From contig CM051460.1 in NCBI GenBank assembly GCA_028095005.1, positions 81,547,676-81,611,675 of the forward strand: 64,000 bases of DNA, written 5' to 3'. The position numbers and the translations under genes were made by a program. Of the stretch, positions 35,694 through 46,628 are shown piece by piece. The notes under the pieces were generated by a model that saw nothing but the letters and a program-made list of their open reading frames with translations, did not search any database and was not told the DNA's origin. Within the stretch, counting starts at the first letter, position 1. Every line of letters starts with the position of its first letter. The stretch is from Rhynchospora pubera. Lineage: Eukaryota > Streptophyta > Magnoliopsida > Poales > Cyperaceae.

Positions 35694-38503
35694 ATGTCTT
35701 CAGGACGCAGATCATTACAAATGTCTGTCAACAGCCGTCTAGGTGGGAGTAGCAGTTCTATTGAGAGGTCTCAAAAAAAAGTAGTGGCCAAGAAAGCTGC
35801 ACCCAGTCTCATAGAAAATGAGGGAGGACAGAAGCACAAAAATCGCAAAAAGGGTGGAAAAAAGAGTTTGAATAGGCCTGCAAAGACTCCTCGTCGCGAG
35901 CCTCGCATTAGAGTCGAGGAGGATGAGCATGAGAAGGAAATCGAGGAGGATCAGCATGAGGCTGAAGTCGAGGAGGAGGATCAGCACGAGGTTGAAGCTG
36001 AGGAGGTTGTGCATGATGTTGTGGCTGTGGAGGAACCGAATGTGTCGAGTGAATCAGAGTCTGATGCTGAGGACGCGAGTGAATCAGAACCTGTTGCTGA
36101 GGAGGGTGAGGGAGCTAATCAGTCATCTGCATCAGATTCTGACTCAGACAGTTCAGACTCGTCAGGCGATGAGGAACAAATGCAACTAGTTGTGGGCAAA
36201 AAGCGAAAAACAAGAGGTAAGAACAAGATGGTTGAGAATAGAGACAGACACAATCGGCCAAAGCTCTATGTAATTGGTGACACGGCCTTCAGAACTAAAT
36301 CTATGAAGCATGACAAGAAAATCGTGAATACAATCACTCAGGTTGTATTTTCAAATGTGTTTGGGCCTTACATTTCGTACACTGAGTTCCCGGAGGAAGA
36401 CAAGTTGGAATGTTTGCGTTCGTTCCTGGTAATTCTTACATTTGTCTCAATATACTCTCTACTCTTTTATGAATTGACTTATATTGGTTGCTGGTTGTAT
36501 TTCAAATGAATGCTATTGCTCACTGGTTTTAATATGCTACTAAATACATGTGCATTCTCTTCTCAACTTTGTTTCAGTTTTGCTTCAATATAACATTTTG
36601 CTTATTTATTTGGCACTAAGCTCAATTGTTTGTTGATTTGTGTTAATGCGCTATTGGATGAAGGTTTGCCTTCAATAGTAACATATTAACATTTTTTCGT
36701 TGTAGTTAAAGTATAGGTGGAGTAAAACACAAAATTATAAAAAGTGTGCTGAGGTCTTCAACACAATAGCCACCAGCCGCTACAACAACTCTCTAGTCAG
36801 AATAAGAAAACAGGTGGAGAAAGAACTTAAAAGCGAGGATCCAATCAAGTGGAAGGAGTTCACCCCTGATTGGTGCGACCGTGCGTCTTGGGAAGGGATG
36901 TGTGATAAGTGGAACACAGAAGAATGGCAAAATCTGAAGAAAACTAACACGAAGAACCGTGGCAACAAAGTGTTCCATCGGCAAGGTTCAGCGAACACTC
37001 ATAACACGCGTAATAACATGGTATTTGTTTTATTGTAAACATCGGATAATCATCTTTTATATGAATTAGTTTTCCCTTTTATCTAACATTATAATCTTCT
37101 TTAGGAACATAAACTGGGACGACCAGTTACTATTACTGAAGTGTTCGTGCAAACCCGCTCAAAGAAGGGGAATCAAAATGAAATGCTCACTCCTAGAGCT
37201 GCTAAAACTATGGTTATTATATATTTCTCTATATATTTTTAAGTATATATTTCTAACTTAAATACGAACAAGCTAACGAGTTGTATTAAATTGTAGGAGG
37301 ATTACAAAAAAACTATGACTGAAAAGTACGGTCCAGATGAAAAACTTTGGCCGTTTGACGGTCAAGAATGGGTTAAGTTATCGGGAGGAAAGAAGCGTGG
37401 AAGATTTTATGGTGTTCCTGCCATACTCAACTCTGAAAAACTGAATGTCCGGCGTAAATCCAAATTTCCTATTTTGGATAACGAAGGCTCGTCAATTTAC
37501 TCCAATGGGGTAATTTCTTAAACTTTATCCAAATTTATATCTTTGTTTCTTAAACCTCACATTTAAGCAAATTATCTGATTGTCTTAGTCCATTCATCTA
37601 AGCACAACTAATATTTATTTCTTTGTTATTGTTTTTCCTAAATAAATGTGAGCTTAAAAAGGAAGCTTACCTGGAGTGTATTCAATTTTACTCACAGCTT
37701 TAGTCTTAACAGTCACTTTCTCCTCACTTGCAATGGAAGCGATGCTTCTCTCTCGTTCTCTCTTGCTACACCAAATTTTTCTCTCCCTCTCTTTTTTTTA
37801 CTCGCTCCAGTGTTTCTCTCTGCCCCCGTCTAGACGGATATGAGGTGTAAAGTATAACCCACCTAATCTTTTACGGTGATTGAGTTTTATCTTCAGTCTT
37901 CATACTTTATTGAAGATATAAGGGCTCATCATAAAATTTCTAGAACTAGTATGGTGAATTCAGGATATCTCTAACTTGTCTTCCGTTATTTTACATGTTA
38001 AAAATTGTTTATTTAAGCCTTTGTAGTTGGTCAATTATCGTCCATATAAGGGGTGACTTGAATTTCTTATAAGGCACATGTACCAGTTGGTACTAGAACT
38101 TAGTAGGTAGCAAAGCTTGTCTAATTTCTGTTGTGATAATTTTCCTTGTATTCTTAAATCTTAATTGCTTTGTATTTTTCTTTCCTTTCCATTCCCCTTC
38201 AATGAACCAAACATAGTGTAAATGTTCTTCCTCTTATGAATTGATTTGTTGACTCTTAATGGTTTATGATAACAGGGTAGGCAACCTTCGGTGTCTTCTG
38301 GCATAAGGGATCGTGCTTTCTTTTTTCCTGGTGATTACTATAGTGGCGACGACGATGATGATGTGGACTACGTTCCCGGTGATGGTGAAGATGAAATTGA
38401 TGAGGAATATAATAACAATGTGATTTTTTCAGAAAATGAGTTTGATCAAGATGATTATGAAGAACCCGATTTTGAATCTGATGCTTCATCAAGTGATAAT
38501 TAA
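35694..38503 (+). CDS. Transposase_24 (TNPA-like) protein of the CACTA element
   Basis: Five coding exons with GT-AG introns, all in phase: 35694-36428, 36706-37020, 37105-37212, 37297-37509 and 38276-38503 (532 residues). The N-terminus is basic (KKVVAKK, HKNRKKGGKK). Residues about 75-165 are acidic low complexity (EEDQHE, DSDSDSSDSS). Exons 2-4 carry the plant En/Spm Transposase_24 domain: LKYRWSKTQNY, KWKEFTPDWCDRASWEGMC, HRQGSANTHNTR, RPVTITEVFVQTRSKKG. The C-terminus is again acidic (DDDDDVDY). In En/Spm the second product binds subterminal repeats and assists TNP2, so this one would bind the GCATCG motifs. All frames are intact. An upstream exon-like ORF (34932-35063) ends at a GTAAGC donor but would splice out of frame, so the ATG at 35694 is used. 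Confidence 0.8.
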
Positions 38504-38929
38504 GTCTCTTGCAGCTCTAGTGGAGATAACTTGGCATAGTTTTGAGCCATTAAAAAGTGCATGTTATCGTATTTTTATTTCTTATTGTTATTGTGATAGT
38601 AGTATGTTGAATGTGTTGTGATTGTAGTACCTGTGTGGTAGTATTTTTATTTTTGTTGGTATTGTTGAATGTTTTGGATTTTATTATTTAGTATGTTTTG
38701 AATGTGGTGATTTTGTTTTATGTACTATGTACTATGAATTAATTTAATAATAATTATTATTTATTAATGTTGTTTTTTATGTGTGAATTTGTGTAATTGA
38801 TAAGTTGCAGTGTTAGTTTAATTAATTTATGTGATTATGTGATAAATTCATATCGTATATTTTATTTTTTATATCAATGAATTAAAATTTAATTTTTATA
38901 TTCGCATAAAAAATATTGGTGCTAAAATG

Positions 38930-39700
38930 GATGCAGAAGAAAAATATTGCGCATCCACCAGTTGATGCGATTGGTTTGTCGATACAATTGACTGTTTATT
39001 TTGCACGAGTAAACGAATGCAAATAATAATAATATGCATCGAGACCTTTGATGCAGAAGAGTACAAGTTGCATCGACTTGTCGATACAGTTGATTGTATA
39101 TCTTGTATGAGTTAACGGATGCAATTAAAAATTACATGCATCGAGTATCCTCATGTAGAAAGTTTAAATTGCATCAGCTTGTGGATGCATTTACTGTTTA
39201 TCGTGCATGGGTAAATGGATGCAACTAACAATCGCATGCATCAGAAATTTCCATGCGGAAGAATATAAATTGCATTGGCATGTGGATGCAGTTTATCATT
39301 TAACTTGCATGTGTAAGTTGATGAAACTAAAAAATAAATGCATCAGGAACTTCCATGCAAAAGAGTATATGTTTCATTGACTTGTTGATGCAGTTTATTG
39401 TTAATTCTGCATGTGTAAGCCGATGCTACAGTAATTAAATTCATCGGGATTGCCAATGCAGAAGGTAAGAAGTTGCATTACCATGATGATGCAATAGATA
39501 ATTTATTCTTCATCCGAACATTGATGCATTTGAGAATCTGTTTTTAGCATCAGTCATCTGATGAAACTGAGTGAGTCGATGCATTTGATATCATCACCAT
39601 CGCCACTTTCTGCATCACCTTTGTTGCATCAATAAGCTAATGCAGATCACTTACTTCATCGGTTTTGCGGATGTAGAAAGGCGATGCAGATAGTGTCTTT
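38930..39700. repeat. Right subterminal repeat region of the CACTA element
   Basis: About 770 bases with GCATCG, GATGCA and relatives repeated in both orientations, often spaced near 60 bases (for example CTTGT-GATGCAGTT-A blocks). It mirrors the left subterminal region and is the presumed binding array of the TNPA-like protein. Confidence 0.75.
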
Positions 39701-39726
39701 TCCTGTAGTGATATCTAAATAAGATA

Positions 39727-39883
39727 GGCTCCGTTTGGATAGGTGTGGGAAGAAGAGAAGAAGGGAAGAAGTGGGAAGAACTATTGGGAAGTGTGTAATT
39801 TTGTGAAGAGTTTGGATTGTTTATAATAAATTTTCTTCTCTTCTTCCCTTCTTCCTTCTTCCCACACGTATCCAAACGGAGCC
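39727..39883. repeat. Tourist-like MITE, GGCTCCGTTTGGAT family, copy 5
   Basis: Near-perfect TIRs, GGCTCCGTTTGGATAGGTG and its complement at the right, with the TSD ATA at 39724-39726 and 39884-39886. It sits 16 bases beyond the CACTA end. It is the best-preserved family member here, so probably the youngest. Confidence 0.85.
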
Positions 39884-39886
39884 ATA

Positions 39887-40666
39887 ATCATACGCGATAT
39901 TTGTCTATTTCTCTGTGCAAATACTAAAATTTGTCACGTTTCGAGTTTGTTTGAAAAGAGATACATATATCTTTTTTTTATTTTGAATATTTGAATATAT
40001 AACAAAATAATACTAGAATCTTTTCGGGGAATATATTAGTTGTAATGAGATTCTCGTAGAAAAGGACAAAATGCACAGACAATACAATAATAAAATTGAT
40101 AATATGTAAAGCATCAACTAATTCGATAAGAGAGAGAGAAGAAAATGAAGATGCTTCGACCTATCTTTTCTTTCCCCCTCACTAAATTTTCTTTTCAAAT
40201 ATATTATGCTGTTACATATATTTGGTGTACGTACCTTTTTATAACCGTTCACAAATTTCCTGATGTTTGTAAATTTCACTACAAAAAAAAAAAGGGCTTC
40301 TGTAACAGGAAATCTCACATTTTGATGAAAATCATTTTGATAAAAACTGTTACAAATTAAGAAAATAATGACAGCGGTGTAAATAAATCGAAAATAAAAT
40401 TGGAACCGAGTTTATGGAAAAACAGTTATACGTCCAATCCCCGTACATAATGAAACATGCAACTTGTGTGGAGCTCGAGGTAGAGGTCTAGTCAAAAGAT
40501 CCGTTGTGTTCGCGGCACGTTCATCTTTTGGACCTTCACTCTGTAGAAACTTATGCGTATGTATATATTCATCCTATATATATAGGACCGGATGGAGGGG
40601 ACTTATTATATGGGTGAAGACATAGAGGCTGCTCCAATGATAACAGAATTAATAGTAGGTAAAAGT
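39887..40666. other. Gene-free spacer
   Basis: AT-rich DNA between the CACTA/MITE pair and MULE-1. Short open frames near 40118-40360 lack any domain. No gene is seen. Confidence 0.4.
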
Positions 40667-40760
40667 ATGTACATCCGAAATTATTTAATATAAAAATTCA
40701 GACACAAAAAAATTTAATACAAAGAATTATTTATTTATTTTTTAATAAGAAGAAAGTTCC

Positions 40761-41045
40761 AACGCGTTTATAAACCGCGCCTCCCTCTCTCCTCTCGAAC
40801 GCGTTTTATAAACGCGTTACAGGCCCTAAAACGCGTTTATAAAACGCGCTAGAAGCCTGAACTTTCGGAATAGTTAAAACGCAATTAACGCGTTTATAAA
40901 ACGCGCTAGAAAGGTTTTTACTCGTTTATAAAACGCGCTAGAAGCCTGAACATTCCAACTTCTATCACTTCGATCAAACTTTAGTCATTTCAATCGAACT
41001 TTAGTCATTTCTGTCTATAAGTTTGTGAATTTATAAACGCGTTAT
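40761..41045. repeat. CGCG-TTTATAAA palindrome array, left (MULE-1)
   Basis: Six copies of a 16-22-base unit such as AACGCGTTTATAAAACGCG, in both orientations, several followed by CTAGAAGCCTGAAC. The unit is nearly its own complement and combines a TATA-like core with flanking CpG-rich ACGCG arms. It lies directly upstream of the transposase TATA box (TTATATAAG near 41052). Confidence 0.85.
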
Positions 41046-41140
41046 TTGAAGTTATATAAGACTATACATTCTCGCAGAATTTAAATCGTCAACAACAGAT
41101 TATCTCTTACAATTTAAAAACCTATCAATCAAATCCAAAA

Positions 41141-44100
41141 ATGTCTACAATTACAATATATGTCAACCAATGTCCAACTTTTGGTGCTTCTTACTTCCAC
41201 ATCGGTTGTAGTATGCATACCACATTTGCTGAAATTCGAAATAAATTATACAGCAGGCTACAGATTTTAGAAACCCAGTACACTTTGAATATCCATGGTC
41301 GTTACAATGAAATTGTAAATGTGAGATATGAATCACTATTTCTTCCTGTAAATTCTGAAGATCAATGGCGCCTTTTTTACCACGAGACATTCGAGACGAG
41401 AGGGTTACCGATTATTGAGTTGCATGTTGATTTCATCCCCGTATATGGCACGGGACCAGATCTGAACCTAACACCCCTTGACGAGCCCGGTAGCAGTGAG
41501 CCAAACACTTCCTTAAACCTTATGTGTGGCCAGCAATCCACACCTTACCAATACACTGGCGAACAGTCCGTTCCTACGCAAGACAATAACACATCAGGAG
41601 ATGAAGTCGAGGTTGCCGATGGTGATGAAGATGAGGGTCCGGCGACTTACTCCGACCTTCCTACCGGAGAAGAATATACCGATGTGGATGACTTCTCCGA
41701 GAGAGAAATGCCTTTTTATTCAAACTGCGACCAGCCATACGTTTCAGGAAGGACGGACTTGCACCATCCTGTAAGTGAATTGTGTGATATTTCCATGTTT
41801 GAGTATGCTGGTATGCCGGAGCGTAGTTTAGGGCCACAAGGCGAACTTGCTGTTGGTAAACGATTCGGTTCCAAAAAATAATTAATTCTAGCTGTCTGTG
41901 ATGTTTCATGCAAAACAAATCGAGAAGTTCGAACGGAAACTAGCAATAAACAAAAAATTGTAATGGTTTGCATGCAAAAACCGAATTGTAAGTGGCGATT
42001 GTATGGTAGACGTGAGAGTTATAATACAAATTGGAAGATCTCTATCAATCCAAATGAGCATATTTGTTCGAGACCCCCGGGCCAAAAAGGTCACGCAAAC
42101 CTTACAGCTAGTCTCATTGCCGAACACGTTAGGGATGAATTGAAAAAAAATTTGGGAAAAAGTGTCCAGGACATAGGAAGCCTCATAAGGGCTAGATATC
42201 CACGTATTGAACCGACTTATAATAAACTATGGCGTGGGAGGGAGCGAGCGTTGGAGCAATTGTTTGGGTCCTGGGAAGGGGCCTACAATAAACTTCCACG
42301 CCTCCTGGAGGCATTGAAGGCGACAACCCCAGGAACGAAATACACAATAGTTTCTTGGCCTACAAACGATCCTAACGTTGGCGTCTTAAGATGGCAGCCT
42401 GGGCTTTTGGTCCGTGCATTGAAGCGATGAAATATGCCAGACCTGTTATCTCAATTGATGCTAGTTTTTTATCGGGTCGATACAAAGGTAGATTGTTCTC
42501 AGTGTGTGGTTATGATCCAGAAAATCGATTAATTCCGGTTGCATTCGGATTGGGCGAGAAAGAAGATAAGGATACTTGGGGATGGTTTATGTCTTGGGTT
42601 AGATGGGAAGTTTTAGGGCGGAACACTAGATACTGTGTCATATCTGACCGTCATAAGGCAATAAAATCGGTATTTGCATCCGTAGATTACGGTTGGAAAG
42701 CACAAGGTGCGCATGCAGTAGCGATTCATCGGTTCTGCATGCAGCATGTTGCGGAAAACTTATGGAAGGAGGCTGGCGGGTCACAAGATGCTGATTTGAA
42801 AAACTTTTTCAAATGTAGACTTGCTAACAAGAAAAACCCTAGACGTTTTAGAGAGAATTGGGGAGTACTGAAGGAAAATAACCTGAGAGCTTATCAGTAC
42901 CTAAGAAATTGTGGTAAAATTAATGAAAATGACAACAATGAGCGGCCAAAACTATATAAATGGGCTCAGAGTTTTGACAAGGGGCATCGGTGGGGTATAA
43001 TGACGAGTAATGGATCGGAGAGTCTGAATAATGTGTTTAGAATAGAGAGAAGATTACCAGTGACAGCACTTATAGAAGGCACGTGGTATAAATGTGCCAA
43101 CTGGATGAACAAGCGAACACAAGAAGCACTTCAAAGGTTGAGTTTAGGAGAAAGATGGCCGGAAGGAGTAAAGAATAAATTGATCAAGCATGATGGAAAA
43201 TCACGTAAGTACTTAAAGAAAAAGAATTTAATTCATTCATTCATTTTAATCCATTTTGAACTAACTTTATCTTTTTGTTTCAATCTCAGAGGAGTTTATG
43301 AGCACATTCGTGTTAAGATTGGACCTTGGAGAATTTCGCGTGAAAGTTCGCGAGGAGTACCGTGATGGTGTAGGCTACGATTATTCCCATTACACAGTTC
43401 AAATTCCACTCGACATGGAGCAAACCGATGTGCAATTGCCCTTCACTCGAACCACATGTGAGTGCCAAAAACCACAATTGACAGGTATCCCTTGCGCACA
43501 TGTCATTGCTGTTTGCAGGGAGACAAATTACAATGTAGATCAATTGTGGATGGTCACTATAGCATGCAAAACCAGCACATGATTTGGTCAGCAGGTCGGT
43601 TTCATTGTTACAAAGATGAGGAAGAGTGGCCAGTTTATACAGGTCCGATAATTGTCCCCGACAAAAGTTTGATCAATCGAGGAAGGCGCAAAATCATTCG
43701 TGCAGAGATGTGGATGGATAGGATGGAAGGAAGGAAAGGTGGAGGTTCCACAAGAAAAATAAAAAAAGAAAAATCAAGGTGAAGCTTCAACCAGTCAACC
43801 GCGACAAGCAGCACCCCAACCGCCATATCCGATGGACGCATTGCAATCCGGTCGATACACCAGTAGACCACCAACAAGGGCCAACAGTCCAAGAAGGGCA
43901 GCGAGTACTGAACTTATGGTTCGGACTCGTCAAACACCCATTCAACCAGGACGAATGTCATTGCATGTTGATCCACGAAGCAACAATAATCGGGAGGACC
44001 AAGGATCTGTACAACCACAGAGAAATTCTATAAGCATTGATCCACGGGTAAGAGATGTCGCATCTGGAAATATGAGAAGTGAGTCGGCTAGATTTCCAAC

Positions 44101-44194
44101 AGATCAAGGCAATACATCAAGGGAGAGAGGACGTAAAGGATTGTTTGGGGGGAAATTTGGCAATATACTGTCTTTCGGTAGGAAGAAAAAATGA
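41141..44194 (+). pseudogene. MULE-1 transposase, full length but with four lesions
   Basis: Mutator-type transposase. The N-terminal region starts MSTITIYVNQCP. The DNA-binding MuDR-like domain has KRFGSKK near 41870 and CMQKPNCKWRLYGRRE at about 41966. The MULE catalytic domain has VISIDASFLSGRYKG (first Asp, about 42439), CVISDRHKAI (second Asp), FCMQHVAENL and SNGSESLNNVF (likely Glu). A SWIM zinc finger follows (CECQ...GIPCAHV, about 43459-43503), then a basic tail ending SFGRKKK. One intron is consistent (43205-43289). Breaks are an in-frame TAA at 41879-41881, where MULE-2 implies CAA; a one-base loss near 42386, where MULE-2 reads CTTCAAGATGG; and frameshifts near 43547 and in A-runs near 43765. 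With all four it cannot make the full protein. Frameshifts in runs could be sequencing errors, but the stop is not. The TATA box lies about 85 bases before the ATG. Confidence 0.88.
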
Positions 44195-44430
44195 AATAAT
44201 TGAAGATTAAGTGTTGTCGTAATTTTATATATTGTAATAGAATGTATTGTAAGATAATTTTACAATTAACTCGTATAATATAATGTTGAAAGGTTTAGTG
44301 TTAGCATTGACAGACATGCATTCTTGTTATCTACAAAAAGCCCTAATCCTAAAAGGCTTTGTACTCTATAGTGTTAGCATTGACAGGCACTTGAACTTTT
44401 TAGTGTTGAGAAGCAGTTAATTAACTCGCA

Positions 44431-44682
44431 GCGCTAAAAGGCTTTGTACCCTTTTATAAAACGCGCTAAAAGGCTTTACCCTATTATAAAACGCGTTCAA
44501 AGGCTTTGTACCCTTTTATAAAACGCGCTAAAAGGCTTTACCCTTTTATAAAACGCGCTAAAAGGGTTTACCCTTTTATAAAACGCGTTAAAAGACTTTG
44601 TACCCTTTTATAAAACGCGTTAAAAGGCTTTGTACCATTTTATAAAACGCGTTAAAAGGCTTTACATTTTTATAAAACGCCC
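44431..44682. repeat. CGCG-TTTATAAA repeat array, middle 1 (MULE-1)
   Basis: About eight head-to-tail units of 29-35 bases, each CCTTTTATAAAACGCG followed by CTAAAAGGCTTT with or without GTA. Unlike the other arrays, all units face the same way. The array lies just 3' of the transposase gene and 5' of a relic leader near 44690-44815. Confidence 0.9.
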
Positions 44683-44795
44683 AATTCTCGCATCTCTCAT
44701 TCTCACCTCTGAATATCATTCTCAGCTCTCATTCTCATCTCTCTCATTCTCACCTCTCAATGTTAATAAGTGCGAAATTGTAATAAGAGATTTTC

Positions 44796-44990
44796 CGGTG
44801 GAATCTGTTATTATGTACGAAGGTCGGCCCAGATGGACAACTCGCTAACTTCATCATCATCTGAGGTAGACCAACACTCTGCTGCCTACGATCGTGGGTA
44901 ATGGGCGGTAGAGTTCTGCCGACCCAATTAGGGAGGAACTCGACGACTGTCGAAGGCTCTCGCAGAATTGGGCAACTGTCCATGAGTCTC
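44796..44990 (+). pseudogene. Relic accessory ORF of MULE-1
   Basis: A TATA-containing repeat (about 44668) and a CTCTCATTCTCACCTC leader precede GGTGGAATCTGTTATTATG. The same GTGGAATCTGTTATTA word starts the minus-strand ORF at 46949, so the two starts are inverted relatives. After the start the frames are short and shifted (a Ser-rich stretch, then a REELDDCRRLSQNW-like stretch in another frame). Identity is unknown. Confidence 0.35.
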
Positions 44991-44994
44991 CGCA

Positions 44995-45104
44995 AATCGT
45001 TGTTTTCATATTAATGAGGATTATTGTAATGAAAATTGTTATTAAATTAAATCGTTGTTTTCATATTAATGAGAGTTATTGTAATGAAAATTTTTCTTAA
45101 TTTT
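44995..45104. repeat. 55-bp tandem duplication in MULE-1
   Basis: Two adjacent units (44995-45049 and 45050-45104) starting AATCGTTGTTTTCATATTAA, with few differences. It is non-coding. Confidence 0.8.
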
Positions 45105-45235
45105 TATATTAATTAGTTATAAATATTAAAACATAGATAAAACATAAAATCATACAATAACATAAATTCATACAATAACATAAATTTCATAGAAAATAAA
45201 ATAGATAAATTTCATTATTCTAGCACAATTAAACT

Positions 45236-45490
45236 CTAATTTTTCTCCACTTCCTTAACCTCTTTATTCTTCTCCTCCTCCTTATTCTCACTAGAACTCT
45301 CATCTATTTTAACCCCCATACTAAAATCAGGGCTCCTGCCACATCCTGGAGGGAAACGACGTACAGCCGAGACGGCCCTTCTCTTCGGAGGGCCGTATAA
45401 TGGGATCCTTTTTGCTCCCACATTAGGTGTTCCCTCCCCCACCTTGGATGTTTCCTCCCCCATCTTATTATTGTTTTGATCCTTCTCCAT
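45236..45490 (-). CDS. MULE-1 accessory ORF with SUVH-like motif, 84 aa
   Basis: Small minus-strand gene of unknown function. The ATG at 45490 lies about 70 bases downstream (minus strand) of a TATA box, CTATATATAT at 45560-45570, which is itself next to the palindrome array, so expression is plausible. The protein is charged. The N-terminus is polar, the middle reads RIPLYGPPKRRAVSAVRRFP then PGCGR, and the C-terminus is Glu/Lys-rich. The VSAVR-x-FPPGCG core resembles the segment that precedes the SRA domain in plant SUVH-type H3K9 methyltransferases (recognised from memory). No SRA, SET or catalytic residues are present. It may be a captured host fragment or a convergent short motif. It diverges from the plus-strand gene at 45990, sharing the intervening array. 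MULE-2 lacks this region. Confidence 0.5.
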   Translation of the reverse strand: MEKDQNNNKMGEETSKVGEGTPNVGAKRIPLYGPPKRRAVSAVRRFPPGCGRSPDFSMGVKIDESSSENKEEEKNKEVKEVEKN

Positions 45491-45582
45491 TTCTCAAATT
45501 TCTGATTTTACGCGTCTTTTGTTTGTGATTTTGTGATACGAAATAGGAGAACGAATTGAGATATATATAGCCAATTATTTAG

Positions 45583-45877
45583 CCGTTTATAAAACACGCT
45601 ATAAAACGCTATAAAACGCTGCTCAAACACACTATAAAACGCTGCTCAAACACAGTATCACGCTGCTCAAAAAGTGGACACCACCTTCGTACGCGTTTAT
45701 AAAACGCGTTGGAGGCCTTCGAACGCGTTTTATAAACGCGTACGAAGGTGGAGTCCAGGTAAAACAGTAAAACATACTGACAGCCTGAGAAAGTATTGAA
45801 TTCCATTAACTTAGCCCTTCGTACGCGTTTATAAAACGCGCTCAAACCTTATTACGCGTTTTATAAACGGGTAATAA
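45583..45877. promoter_or_regulatory. Divergent promoter with CGCG-TTTATAAA palindromes (MULE-1)
   Basis: Contains degenerate units (TATAAAACGCTGCTCAAACAC, repeated) and four well-formed palindromes such as ACGCGTTTATAAAACGCG (about 45700, 45723, 45822, 45853). TATA boxes face outward on both sides, at 45560-45570 for the minus-strand ORF and TATAAATA at 45888-45895 for the plus-strand ORF. Confidence 0.6.
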
Positions 45878-45989
45878 GGGTTGAGTCTATAAATAGTCCT
45901 GCTTCTCCGCAAATTCACGTCGAAAATTCAGAAATCAAAAACCAAAACTTTAGAGAAGTTACGCAGAGAAAAGAAATCGAGAAAACATA

Positions 45990-46295
45990 ATGTCAACTAA
46001 ACCACGTCATGTTTGTACCGGTGTGCTTCTACAAGGAGATGGAGGAATAAGTAAACGAGATATTCTTCGGCACGTCTACTTGCACTATCCTTCCGACAAA
46101 TTTTACGTGAAGGTTTTTCAATGCGACGTTTTTGTAGTGAGAGGGCCGAAATATTGGACGGATGCAGTTAAGAGGGATGGAGGATATCATGTCCGACGTG
46201 GAGATGGAATCGTTTGGTTGCGTTTGCAACAGGCATGTCCTCCTGGATTTGAAAATCACCCGTTAAATGGAAATGACATATATCATTTGGACTGA
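45990..46295 (+). CDS. MULE-1 accessory ORF, 101 aa, unknown function
   Basis: Intact small gene. A TATA box (TATAAATA, 45888-45895) lies 95 bases before the ATG, and an A-rich leader (AAAAGAAATCGAGAAAACATA) immediately precedes it, giving a convincing start. The protein begins MSTKPRHVCTGVLLQGDG, has aromatic/basic patches (RHVYLHYPSDKFYVKVFQC, then GYHVRRGDGIVWLRLQQ) and ends acidic. It is compact and looks folded, but no domain is recognised. No signal peptide or membrane segment is seen. Its place between palindrome arrays suggests an element-encoded regulator or DNA-binding protein, which is inference only. MULE-2 has no counterpart at this position. Confidence 0.55.
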   Translation: MSTKPRHVCTGVLLQGDGGISKRDILRHVYLHYPSDKFYVKVFQCDVFVVRGPKYWTDAVKRDGGYHVRRGDGIVWLRLQQACPPGFENHPLNGNDIYHLD

Positions 46296-46628
46296 TTATT
46301 AGGTTTTCTATAATTAGATGTTTTTTTATTATTGTGTGTTCTATAATTAGGTTTTCTATAATTATATATTTTTATTATTGTGTGTTCTATTATTATCTGT
46401 TTTCTTTTATGTTTTAGTATATGTATTAATTCGTGTTTTAGTATATGTATTAATTCGTGTAGTATATGTGTTGTAAGTTTTATTATCTAATTTATTTTAG
46501 TTTTTATTTTATCCATTTTTATTTTTATTGTGAAATTCGAAATACTAATATTAATAGACTTAATATTTATTTAAATTATATTAGACATTACAACTCAATG
46601 AACATTATAATAAAAAACACAATACAAA

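Larger units (their letters stand above)
29938..39710 (+). mobile_element. CACTA (En/Spm) transposon, 9773 bp, with 3-bp TSD
   Basis: The left end CACTACAGGAAA (29938) and right end TTTTCCTGTAGTG (to 39710) are the perfect 12-bp TIRs of a CACTA element. The 3-bp TSD ATA lies at 29935-29937 and 39711-39713. Subterminal regions (29950-30460 and 38930-39700) are packed with GCATCG/GATGCA motifs in both orientations, the kind of site bound by the element's TNPA-like protein. The internal genes, both on the + strand, are a TNP2-type transposase (3'-truncated) and a Transposase_24 protein (apparently intact). Intact ends plus a truncated transposase imply that the element cannot move alone but could be mobilised in trans. 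Confidence 0.92.

Noticed and set aside
35923..36189. 88-codon open frame rich in Arg and Met
   Set aside because: It is a shifted frame over the acidic GAG-rich repeat of the Transposase_24 gene.
41879..42386. Explaining the MULE-1 stop and frameshift as an intron
   Set aside because: Coding similarity to MULE-2 continues without a gap across the stop, and there is no GT-AG pair that would remove only the stop or the shifted base.
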